A DNA stretch of 64,000 nt from Cryptomeria japonica. Lineage: Eukaryota > Streptophyta > Pinopsida > Cupressales > Cupressaceae. The notes below the pieces were generated by a model. The model made no database searches, had not been told where the DNA came from, and saw only the letters and a program-made list of their open reading frames with translations. The position numbers were made by a program, and so were the translations under genes. Where the stretch lies: contig NC_081405.1 of NCBI RefSeq assembly GCF_030272615.1, positions 611,379,065 to 611,443,064 of the forward strand. The letters are read 5' to 3'. Positions 22,205 through 39,060 of this stretch are shown one piece after another. Within the stretch, counting starts at the first letter, position 1. Each line of letters begins with the position of its first letter.

Positions 22205-23725
22205 TGATAGTTCTAATACTAATTGATAGTTCCGATACTAATTGTAAAGTACAGATGCCAATAGCTAACAAGATGAGAGGGGGGGGTGAATCATACAAAC
22301 TTAATCTTACATAAAATCAACAGATTCAACCTCGGTAACTTATACTTCAGCAACATACCCAAAAACTGCTAAACAAGCAAACTCATGAACACATAATCAT
22401 CATAATACTCATAACACCAGATTTAACGTGGAAACCCAAATAGGGAAAAACCACTGTGGGATTTCGGACCCACTAAGAAATATACTCTTCTAGAGTATGC
22501 TCGGTTAAAAGCAAATCCTGTTAAAGATTACAAACACATTGCTAGATGTGACCCGATTAAGGGATTTCCCTCAGATCTGTTAGGATCTTCACTTTGTTAG
22601 AAGTGACCTTGTTAAAGGATTTCAAACACTCATTTAGAATGTTACCTTGCTAGAGGATTTACAAATAAGACTGTTAAGTCCACTCGGTTAAGAGATTTCC
22701 TATCACTTACAAAATAACAGTAATAAAAATCTATCTACAACTTCACATCTAAAATGCTAAAGAAGATTCTTATTTGCTCAAAACAATCTAGTCATAAGAA
22801 TTATCTTGTCCCTCTGCTAGGCTTTCTACTCTATTATTCAAATAGGTCTTCAAGCTTCTGTGCTCGGTAATCACTATGTAGCATCCTTGTTCATACACTT
22901 GCCCGCATGCTTTGTTTATTAACAATTCCTTATTTATAAACAAGTGCTAACCGCTCAATCTCCTTGATCACATTTTCCATGATCAATCTTAGCCATCATA
23001 TCTTCAAACTTGACTAGGTTCAATGTATCCTTTCAATCTGAAATTTTTTTACCTTGCCTCGGGACTTGCAATCCTTTATTGGAACTTGCACAAGGTTATT
23101 GCGGTTCAATCTATGCTATAGATCTTCCTGCCGATTTTCCTTTGCCATAGATCCTTAACAAACTTCATGCATGGCATACCAATCATTTATACATCTTCAG
23201 CTAATCATTGTCCTTCATTAAATAGTGCTTTTATCCATCCAATGCGCACTATCATAACTCGGTTGCAACTCGGTAAATACTAAACTTTACTCAGTAGTCA
23301 TTCTACCTTCATTAACCGATATCGATAACCTTAGGGTTTACCGACTAGGTTCCTTAGGGTTTACCGACTAGGTTCTTTGCTCGGTGACATAGTATAGTAT
23401 TAACCTTACAATCAACAACATATGTAGGATATCATAACAATCTAAACATCATGATCTCATCATTGTCTAACTTGGTAATAGTTGCCCATTGAATAACTTA
23501 TTCCTCCTCTTATTTATCACATCCTTTCTGTGTCTTTTACCAACAACTTAATTCTCTTCAAATCAATCTTCTCAAGATATGGCAACATCATACTGAATCA
23601 GATAATCAATTTCTTGAAATCAATGACAAAATAATGTTATAAAGATAGTTATCATCCTTCTTCAGTTATATCAATAATCTACTGATATTGAAATGCCAAC
23701 AATCTTTCTTACTGTAATGCCAACA
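22205..23725 (-). repeat. E4 5' LTR
   Basis: On the plus strand it begins TGATAGTTCTAATAC and ends AATGCCAACA, 1521 bp. The first 19 bp are repeated once (second TGATAG at 22224), so the true LTR edge could be either. The usual two-base gap to the primer site favours 22205. Confidence 0.92.
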
Positions 23726-23730
23726 CTAAA
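23726..23730. repeat. Target-site duplication of E4, right copy (CTAAA)
   Basis: Matches 16019-16023 exactly. The E3 frame resumes directly after it. Confidence 0.95.
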
Positions 23731-24615
23731 GAGAAGAAAATGAAGAAGCATAGTTTCAAGATAGATCTGTCAAAGTCAATTGTGTTGCCAAATATAGACA
23801 TTTCAAAACTAAAAGGGCAAGCACTCATTGAATTCAGGGAACTATGCAAAGCCAAAGAAGAACAAGAGAGACAAATGGCTATACAGAAGAAAAATAGAGT
23901 ACTTCAGAAGGTTAAATCATTATTAACAGAAATGCTACCTGAAGCTACCGTGACAAAAGATGCAGCCATCCATATTCAACTAGATGAACTCCTCACTAAC
24001 ATAGAAGCATCTGGAGTAGACGCATTTGAATACCTGAGCAAATTGAAGGACAAAGAGCTCACTGCCAAAATGATTGAAGAGGTACAGAAAGCCATTGCTA
24101 TCAATAAAGTTAAGCTAGCCAGAATCATTACTGAGTTGTCCCCTCAACTCAAACATATTTTTTATTTATTTCAAAAGCTCTGTACATTTTCTTTATTCAT
24201 TAAAGATATCAAGAATAAAACCGAAGTTATTGAAAAAGAGATCACCGATCTCTTAAATAAATTGACCACCGAGCCCAATTCTATTCAGAATTTCTATACC
24301 AAGTTACAATCTCTCATGGCTCAATAGTTGGAACTTCATAATGAAGAGCACAAAATAAGAATAGATGTCATGATTCTTCAAACCTTATTCATTCCACACT
24401 TGTCCTCCATCAAAGAGCAGATTAACCGAGCTACCTATTTATCCACTCAACAAGAGGGAAGCCCTTTAGATGGTCTAATTTCACTGTTAGCTGATATTAC
24501 AGCTCAGAATTCCCTAATGGACAGTGTCAAGAGTTCCCTTACCAATGCTCTCACCGATACTCAAACTAAGTACAAATCTATTTTTGATCAGTTGCCCCCA
24601 TCGAATGGTAACTAG
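23731..24615 (+). pseudogene. E3 unrecognised helical protein, C-terminal part
   Basis: Two frames in the same phase, 23740-24327 (195 aa) and 24328-24615 (95 aa), are separated only by a TAG at 24325. With E4 and one CTAAA removed, the frame is continuous with the Ser/Thr-rich tail that ends at 16023. The protein starts basic (MKKHSFKIDLSKSIVLPNID). It is then strongly helical with many Lys/Glu/Leu (ELCKAKEEQERQMAIQKKNR, LLTNIEASGVDAFEYLSKLK, EKEITDLLNKLTTEP). It ends FDQLPPSNGN. I see no catalytic motif and no membrane segment. Possible roles (structural partner of gag, or captured host sequence) are guesses. Confidence 0.65.
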
Positions 24616-24932
24616 TTTTGATGTTTGTCAAAAAGGGGGAGTATAGTGTATACAAGAGGAAGTATGCCGCGCGGATCAAAGTATCCAGATGTATAGATAA
24701 TTTTGATAGGGGGAGCAGTGAACACTGAGCAGAGAATACAGAACAGTAAAGCTGCATGCAAAATCAGAGTTATGTACAGTATATTGATAAGGGGAGTATA
24801 TCTGAGTATACTATTTATTGACAATTGTATATACTATCAGTTGAGTCTAATTTTGTAAGTATATAGATTTTTGAGTTATGACTTTGAAAAGAATTTTGTC
24901 AAACATACCAAACTAATGTCAAAAAGGGAGAT
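24616..24932 (+). other. E3 3' untranslated region and polypurine tract
   Basis: Non-coding, with several GGGGGAG-type purine runs (24640, 24708, 24790). It ends in AAAAAGGGAGAT at 24921-24932, directly before the 3' LTR. The repeated purine runs could be secondary polypurine tracts. Confidence 0.8.
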
Positions 24933-26124
24933 TGTTACTATTTACTAAGTTGTCATTAGTTGTGTGTCCAAAGTCATCCTATATACTCTAGTCGGTTAAT
25001 ACTACCAAAATACTCAGTCGATAAGCACTAAAGCAGTCGGTTATAGAAGAAAGAAGTCACAAAGTTTAGTATACACCAAGCTATCTACTGAGTAATGTTC
25101 TATGTCTATCGAGTAGCAAATATGGTATACCAAGTTAATATGAACTAAGTGAAATGTGTTACCAGATTCATTGAACCTGGACACATGTGGAAATGTGTTA
25201 CAAGATCGAGGAACAGGGGACCGTTATCACATAGGAAATTGCACCTTAAGATTTTGTATGATTTTGAGGACATCTATCCAATGAAATAATTTGTATGGTT
25301 ATTCATTCGATGAATCATGTTTGTAAGATCGAAGCATGAACAAATCACCGTCATAAGAGATCTATTTATATAGCATGAAATGAGGATCAAAATGTATGAA
25401 GCAAGACATGTGTGATAGATAAGCTGAAAGCCAAAATCATGAGAAAGCACAATGTGTTGTGACTGTTACCACTGACAGAGATATTCAGAGGTCACCGAGA
25501 AAGATTTCAGAGAATAGTTAAGGAATAGAGTAAACAAAAGGGTTTACCAAGTTGATTTATCAATTACCGAGGTATGCTATGAGCAAGGTAATTTCATATT
25601 GAGCACATAGAATCTGCTATAACATTTAAGATGTGAAGTTGCGGATATTTTGTAAAGATTTTGATTGTATTATTTTGAGTTGTAAGAGAAACCTTTAACA
25701 GGGTAAAAGACTCTAACAAAGTCTATAAATTGTAAAGCCTTTAACTAGGTACAACATTTAGTATAAGTGTTGTAAAATCCTTTAGCAAGGTAGATCTAAA
25801 GATCTTGATACTCCTCACAGGGTAACTATTATAAATAGCTAAACATGTAGCTCTAACTGAGCAACCTTTATTATTGCAGTAGTGAAGTTATGGGTGCCAT
25901 CTCCACCACATTTTTTCTCTCTAACAAAGAGTTTCTGCATAACCAAAATATATGTGTTATGGAGTGAAACATGTATGAATGTTATTTATATGTTTTAGCT
26001 TTATATTATGTTTCAATAATATTCAGTTTATGCTTAACAATAAAGTTTCTATTGAAAAAAAGTTTTGAAGTACTGATTCACCCCTCCCCTCTCAGTACAT
26101 TAGCTTTCCATATTGGACCTAACA
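24933..26124 (+). repeat. E3 3' LTR
   Basis: Starts TGTTACTATTTACTAAG and ends ATATTGGACCTAACA, 1192 bp. It differs from the 5' LTR at many sites, mostly transitions. Followed by CCGGT. Confidence 0.94.
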
Positions 26125-26469
26125 CCGGTAACATTCCAACTTTGCAATTTTGACAATGGTATCTCCTTCATTCAATGTTTCTAGTTTATCCCAAATAGTT
26201 TTAGCAGTAGATCATTTTGATAATCCTGTGATTTGCTAATCTGATAATGCTCTCAGTAGTGCTTTTCTTGCTTTGGAATCATTCTCCAAGTCTTTAGCCA
26301 ATGTCGGTGGATGGGGTTGATTTGGAGTAGAACCAACATAGCCATTCTTAGTAACATCCCATATATCTCTTCCAATGCAGTTCAGATGTGTTTCTAGTCT
26401 AATCTTCCATATACCATAATTGGTTCCATCAAGTTTTGAACTATCCTTCCTGAAAATATTTGCTACCAT
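26125..26469 (-). pseudogene. E1 gag N-terminal part
   Basis: The minus-strand frame starts at 26469 with MVANIFRKDSSKLDGTNYGI, then WKIRLETHLNCIGRDIWDV, the standard copia gag beginning. A TGA follows ALLRALSD at 26236. The same frame then continues TIWDKLETLNEGDTIVKIAK to CYR at the E3 insertion. The rest of gag is at 12001-12687. Confidence 0.9.
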
Positions 26470-26512
26470 AGGATCTCCTCAAGCTGTTAGGTTTCTACAA
26501 AAAGAGGACTTA

Positions 26513-26524
26513 GCTCTGATACCA
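26513..26524 (-). promoter_or_regulatory. E1 primer binding site (initiator Met tRNA)
   Basis: The minus strand reads TGGTATCAGAGC, a perfect match, two bases from the LTR edge at 26527. Confidence 0.93.
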
Positions 26525-26526
26525 AT

Positions 26527-27618
26527 TGTTGGGACCCGGGAAGGACAACTAAGAGGGGGGATGAATCAGTTGTTAACCAGTTGTCAATAAATTATAATCC
26601 AAATGCAAATTATTCCAACTTAAACTTAGTGCTAGTAAACCAAACTTAAATGTCGGTAAAACAGATTAACAATTATAGCAGTACCGGTATAACTTAATGC
26701 ATGAAACAAAAAGAGAAACAACATCCACAACACATGACACAGAGATTTTAACGTGGAAACTCGGTAAGGGGAAAAACCATGGTGGGAAACCTTACCCACA
26801 ATGAAATGATCCTACTGCAGATAGTAAGTGTATACAAATGGGGTCTGCACATGCAGAAATGCCAACTACCTAGAGCTCACTGCTCAATCACAAAATAGGA
26901 GTCACACTGACTACAATTGGACATGGTTAAATCCAATAACAATGTATTGCCTCAGAATAGCATTCGCAATGCTGGATTCAATACCAGTTTAAGCTTTGAA
27001 CATGAGTGTTAAACACCTTCATAACCTTCCTTCAACCTTCAGATAATGTCTGCGTGATTCGCACAAGGATTTTCTTTTTTTTCTCTTCATTATTCCCACA
27101 CACTCATCGTGATCCTTATCAGATCTTCAATAAGATCTTACAATCATATATACAAAACCTAAGACCTATATATGAGGTCGGCTCACTAAAGATATTAAAA
27201 TTAAATCAATTACAAATAAGTCTTGATATGATACAACATGTTGGCTCAATACAATTTCCAATCAATAAACCATTTCCAAAACGTGTCATGTTGATCTGGA
27301 ATAGATATCATGTATCGATCCATAACCTAGACCTATCTGTCGGTAAAGGAAAATCTGTCAACCCGATTAGACAAATAAGCAAAACACCAAACCCAAACAT
27401 CCAATCTATGTCTTTGACATAACCAAATTATCTCCAGATGATAACAAGTCATCATCATTGTCGGTGAACAATATAACCTATTGGTGAACATATACCGATG
27501 ACTATGCATAAGCCAATATCCATGTCAGTGAACATAATGTTGACCTCCAAGAAAATAAGTATTGACATCAATGACAAAACCAATGAAACACATGACGAAG
27601 TCATCCATAATACCAACA
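26527..27618 (-). repeat. E1 5' LTR, full length
   Basis: On the plus strand it starts TGTTGGGACCCGGGAAGG. The far end is set at CCAACA (27618), because the minus-strand start TGTTGGTATTATGG then aligns with the LTR start of E6 (TGTTGGCCATTTGGTGG) through TTTTGTCATTGA. An alternative end is CAACA at 27645. It contains GATTTTAACGTGGAAAC near 26744, a word shared with other LTRs here. Confidence 0.8.
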
Positions 27619-29041
27619 AGGTAAAGGTATATTTATGTCACAACAATATCAAGTTTATTAACAAGTTTAAGTTTCCTTTGTGGGATACATGATTTATACC
27701 AAACTTTAAGTAGATGTTTATATTCATAATTAGATGAGAAAATATAGGAGATCAATAATAACTTGGTATAAATCATTTAAGATTATCAACGGGTTTGAAA
27801 AGACTTGAGATGACTTTTTTTTTTGTATCTAGATAAGAATATAGCACAAAGAGTAATTAATTGTTTAAAAAAATATAAACTATTTGATATTTATTTACAT
27901 TTTCAAGTTAACTTAATGTTTCTCTAGAAAACAAACAAAAAAATATTGAAAAATTTAGAATTAATAGATGCACCTTAGTTCATCATGTTGATTGAACAAA
28001 ACTAAATTTAGGTGAAATAGAAACTTGAGAATTTTCAAGAAAATTATAGCACATCATATGACTAGAACCAAAAGGAGCATGAGGTCAATCCTAAATATAA
28101 AATTATTATTTCATGAAAAAATAAGGTTACTAAGATAATCCAATAAGAAAAATAATTTAAGATATTTCTAGTTTTCATCTTTAAATAATTAAGATATAAT
28201 GCTTTTAAGCTTGAATTAGCCCCATACATTAAAGTCCATAGGCTATAGATTATGAATACCTACACTTATATGATCCATACATGTTGGATGATGAAGAATA
28301 AGGGAAACCACCGCCATCATCAAGAAACTTCATTTTTAACAATCAAGCACTAATTTGAGTTTATCTAGTGACAAAACGGAAAATAAAGGAGATCATCTAA
28401 AATGTCAATCTTATTAAGTGGCACTGAATGGATGAATTTTGAAATAATGAAAGTGGTAAATTAAGGACAAAGTTAAATAAATATTTTTCGAATTAGTGTC
28501 TCAATAATATTTTGTGCAATTAAATTCCTCCCCAAGAATGAAGGTATGATTTCTAAGGGTCTAGAGAAGAATATATCTCAAAATAGAAAAGTTATATTAA
28601 AGTTGAAAGATTTGAAATTCAACCTATAATCCTATAGTAAAACATGTTGGTTGAATTACTATGATCTTGTAGTAAAATTTTGGTTGCATTAGTGCATGGT
28701 TTTGAAGCTATATGTTCATCTATAGGGGTAATTTTGTAACAATAAACATGTTTACAAAAATATTGATCTATTGAAATGGGTAACTTCATCTAAAAAAATA
28801 AAGAAAGAATGTGGAACAACTAGAACAATCATATTTGTTCAAATTTTTGGCAAGAGTATTTTTTAATGCATATTATGATGTTTATAAACCCATCAGAAGA
28901 TATGGAAAGTTAAATTAACAACATTATTGTAATAACCCACTATTACTTAATCCAAAAATCTCAACTAATATTTTTTTTAATTTACTTAATAAATATTGAT
29001 TTTACTTATTATTAATTGTGTTTGATTCAATCACATACTCA
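27619..29041. other. AT-rich spacer, no gene seen
   Basis: Apart from the inverted repeat at 27689-27776, I see only AT-rich sequence with frequent stops in all frames. Confidence 0.6.
27689..27776. repeat. Short inverted repeat (14-bp perfect arms)
   Basis: ATGATTTATACCAA at 27689-27702 has its exact reverse complement at 27763-27776, with 60 bases between. This could be a very small MITE-like remnant or a chance hairpin in AT-rich DNA. No clear target-site duplication is seen. Confidence 0.6.
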
Positions 29042-29249
29042 GGTACATCTATCCAAATGGGATAGGTATCCATCCAACCAAGATGGGCATCTAACCATAC
29101 GAGTTAGGCATCTAACCATACGGGTTAGGCATCTATCCATATAGGACTAGGCACATAACCATACGAGTTAGGCATCTAACCATACAGGTCAGGCATCTAT
29201 CCATGTAGGACTAGGCATCTAACCATACGAGCTAGGAATCTAACCATAC
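29042..29249. repeat. Minisatellite, about 21-bp units (left part)
   Basis: About ten diverged units of the form TAGGCATCTAACCATACGRG. Units vary between ATCTAACC and ATCTATCC. The array continues at 29715-29820 beyond an inserted solo LTR. Confidence 0.9.
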
Positions 29250-29714
29250 TATTGAAATGTGGTGACTGATCAGCAAAGTACTGTACACTCAGCACATATC
29301 CTTGCCAGGGTCCGAGGCCGGGCTGGGCCCTGGGTAGGGGTTCGGGGGCGGCAGCCCCCAAGAAAAGCGGGGGTTTGGGGGCGGGAGCCCCCGAGAAAAA
29401 AAATATTTTGCCGTTTTTCGTTGATGAAAACCGACATTGTAATAAAACCCTAAAAAGATCGACTTTGTTTGTTGCCCTAAAAATGCATGTTATAAGTGGC
29501 TAGGATGCTTAAGGCATTGTAAGGTTGATGTACTATTTTTGCTAGATAATAAGAAAGATTGGACGACTGTGTATGGTGGACATAACCCATTCTGGGTGAA
29601 CCACGTTAAATCTCTGTGTTATCTGTGTCCTGTTTTATTTCTTTATCTTTTGTATTTAAATCTGCATATAATTGTTAGTTCATATTTTCTTCGGATCTGC
29701 TTGAAACCCTAACA
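29250..29714 (+). mobile_element. Solo LTR inserted in the minisatellite
   Basis: CATAC occurs at 29245-29249 and 29715-29719, flanking 465 bp that start TATTGAAATG (probably once TG) and end CCCTAACA. The insert has no minisatellite units, and the array resumes directly afterwards. Inside are the LTR-like words GTGAACCACGTTAAATC and CTGTGTTATCTG near 29598-29625, shared with other LTRs of the window. No internal domain is present, so it is a solo LTR or a very short LTR element. Confidence 0.75.
29337..29400. repeat. GC-rich duplicated hairpin inside the solo LTR
   Basis: Two tandem units of about 32 bp each hold a G5-N6-C5 hairpin: GGGGGCGGCAGCCCCC at 29344-29359 and GGGGGCGGGAGCCCCC at 29377-29392. 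Each is followed by an AAGAAAA or GAGAAAA run. It is the most GC-rich spot in the window and contains several G-runs that could form a quadruplex. Confidence 0.85.
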
Positions 29715-29820
29715 CATACAGGTTAGGCATCTATCCATACAAGACAGAAGGTTTCATCTATCCAATCCGGGATAGGCATCTACCCAAATGGGGTAGGCAT
29801 CTATTCATAAGAATAGGATA
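29715..29820. repeat. Minisatellite, right part
   Basis: Continuation of the 21-bp array (AGGTTAGGCATCTATCCATAC), ending in more diverged units with GGGATAGGCATCTACCC. Confidence 0.85.
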
Positions 29821-34740
<4,920 letters not shown>

Positions 34741-35019
34741 TCAGTCATTAACCCCTATCTATTTTACCATCTTCTAGTAACAGAGTCTTCTCGAAAGAGA
34801 AATTACAGAGTGTATGGCACTTACAACTTTTCCCTGCTACTTTCTCTTCGACCTTAAATTGTGGAGCTCCATGTCAGCGAAGGTTCACAGGAAAAAGATG
34901 CAGTGCAGATGAAGAAAGTAGACTTCAATTTACCCCAAACGCCATACAGTCATTCGTCTCCTGCCCTGAATGAGACGTAGCTTTTTATGCTTTTCCACTA
35001 TAAATCCTTGAATCTCCCT

Positions 35020-35058
35020 GTTTTGACAGTGGTATCTTAAGAGTCCCACTGTCAAGAC
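35020..35058. repeat. 39-nt near-perfect palindrome
   Basis: Arms GTTTTGACAGTGG and CCACTGTCAAGAC pair over 13 positions with one mismatch (G-T in RNA). They enclose the palindrome TCTTAAGA. It lies 15 bases after a TATAAAT word and 25 bases before CATATAAAATC. Confidence 0.85.
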
Positions 35059-35082
35059 AAACTACTCTGCCTTCGAATCCCA

Positions 35083-35089
35083 TATAAAA
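35083..35089 (+). promoter_or_regulatory. Possible TATA box
   Basis: TATAAAA in a CCCATATAAAATCATC context, in the balanced-composition block. No gene is identified downstream, so this is only a candidate. Confidence 0.25.
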
Positions 35090-36339
35090 TCATCTTCCCC
35101 TGCACTTCCCATTTCTTCTTTTTATTAAGTCCACTACTGGAAATCATTCAGTTCTTTAACTTTACCACTATACGGCTCATGCCTCAGCTCTGTCCCAAAT
35201 CAGGATTCCCTTCCCGCCCCTAGAAACACATATAGTGGCCAACCTTGACTTCCATGAGGAAAACATAATAAAATAAATATCAGATAAGCATTAGAGTGTG
35301 GAGTACATGCTATACAAATCATACTCACAATCTGAATTCATACATCAGAAAAAAAATATAGATATGCGTTTTAGGTCACTAGGAGACCTTGCGTAGGAAA
35401 CCCTAATTGCAGTGTGTATCTATGCATTCATGATATTACATGTCAGTCGCTTATTGGAAGAAAATGGGCTGGGCTAATGACCTACTGAGTTCCAAATTGT
35501 CCTGTGGCTTCTATTGAAAGTAGTTGCAATTGTAATAATCGTACGGCTTGAGAAGATGGTAGAAGTGGAATCTTTGTTAGCCATCGTCTACATCTAAGTC
35601 CATTGTACCTGTCATGTCAATTGAAGTTGGGTTGTTGCCCATTAAATTACATATCGTTTGTGTACAAGAGCTTTTGATCCTATCGTTTGTCATTATTATC
35701 TTTTCCTTGTGCATCAAAGGACGGCGCCGAAATATTTTTCTTATTCCCAATTACGACTATTTTAAAATACATGTATCCAAGGCTAGACTCGGAACAACAA
35801 ATGTTTCCTTTCGCTTACTTTAATGAATCTCTAACTTGTATTATGAAGAGGATGAAACATATCCTTGCGGCTATTCTCCCTACCAAACGGCATGTCTATC
35901 TAATATATAATATCATTACAAGACAGTATGTACATCATACAAGGTGCGATCAAAGGTGTATTGTGATCCCTAGATAGACAATGATTTATAGGGAACCTTC
36001 AATGACTTCGAGTTGAATGAGACCCATTTTCTCTTTATCATGATGAAACTGTCGAGGGATCAAAGTGTTGTTGGGTTAAACGGTGATCAGTTGGTCGAAA
36101 CACATGGAGGGAATGGTGGTTTCAGGTCTTACTGTCAACTACAACGAGACATTCAGTAGTCATTTTTTCAACGTATTTTATGTTTTGTTGTTTTCTCCAT
36201 CCAAATTTTGCTTTTTGTTCATGAAAGATAAAGGTGGAATCCATAGAATTAAGCTTGGAGGAGTTGTGGGTGATACAGTAAAAAATGATATCCAACTAAT
36301 GGGTGAATAACAAAGTGAACAAATTTTAACTTTTTTGGT

Positions 36340-39060
<2,721 letters not shown>

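Larger units (their letters stand above)
16024..23725 (-). mobile_element. E4: Ty1/copia element, youngest of the nest
   Basis: E4 is 7702 bp on the minus strand with all domains in copia order and exact CTAAA flanks. It is the same family as E2 in opposite orientation. Gag through integrase stays in one frame, interrupted only by single stop codons. Several of these are CGA-to-TGA or CAG-to-TAG changes, and there is one clear one-base frameshift in RT. By eye its LTRs differ at about 16 sites in 420 aligned bases. Autonomous structure, but inactive as it stands. Confidence 0.97.
12688..26124 (+). mobile_element. E3: non-autonomous LTR element with novel proteins and no pol
   Basis: E3 has LTRs of about 1.19 kb, a primer site two bases after the 5' LTR and a polypurine tract before the 3' LTR, so it has the full set of signals for copia-type replication. 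Removing E4 and one CTAAA leaves about 5.7 kb. The interior of about 3.3 kb encodes a coiled-coil protein with a CCHC knuckle and further long frames. I find none of the protease DSG, integrase or reverse transcriptase motifs. It would depend on the enzymes of another element. By eye the LTRs differ more than those of E2 or E4 (about 30 changes in roughly 330 bases of U3), so E3 is old. Confidence 0.9.
488..27618 (-). mobile_element. E1: old Ty1/copia LTR retrotransposon, host of the nest
   Basis: On the minus strand the order is LTR, primer site, gag, zinc knuckle, protease, integrase, reverse transcriptase, RNase H, LTR, which is the copia order. The element is in three pieces: 26125-27618, 11331-12687 and 488-3897. 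They are separated by inserted elements E3 (12688-26124) and E2 (3898-11330). Joining the pieces across each insertion keeps the reading frame of the split domain. A clean target-site duplication of E1 itself was not found: the flanks are ACATA on the left and AGGTA on the right if the right LTR ends at 27618. The polyprotein is broken throughout. Confidence 0.9.
34741..36339. other. Higher-complexity block of unknown nature
   Basis: Base composition is visibly more balanced than in the surrounding spacer (for example CGAAAGAGAAATTACAGAG and CCCTTCCCGCCCCTAG). Two TATA-like words occur (34998-35005 and 35083-35089), and a near-palindrome lies between them. The short open frames here (up to about 96 aa) match nothing I know and have no supporting signals. 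It could hold a decayed gene, a gene promoter with a non-coding exon, or an unrecognised element. Confidence 0.35.

Noticed and set aside
26513-26524. Possible tRNA gene end
   Set aside because: Only the 12-base primer complement is present. There is no cloverleaf around it, so it is a primer binding site.
29259-29453. 64-residue frame with Arg-Gly-rich sequence
   Set aside because: It overlaps the GC hairpin unit of the solo LTR, and its repeats follow the DNA repeat rather than a protein pattern.
29042-29820. CRISPR-like repeat array
   Set aside because: The units are contiguous without unique spacers, and the sequence is plant nuclear. It is a minisatellite.
35614-35977. Two overlapping frames of 69 and 96 residues
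   Set aside because: Different frames, no recognisable domain, no splice or promoter pattern that fits. Reported only as part of an unassigned block.
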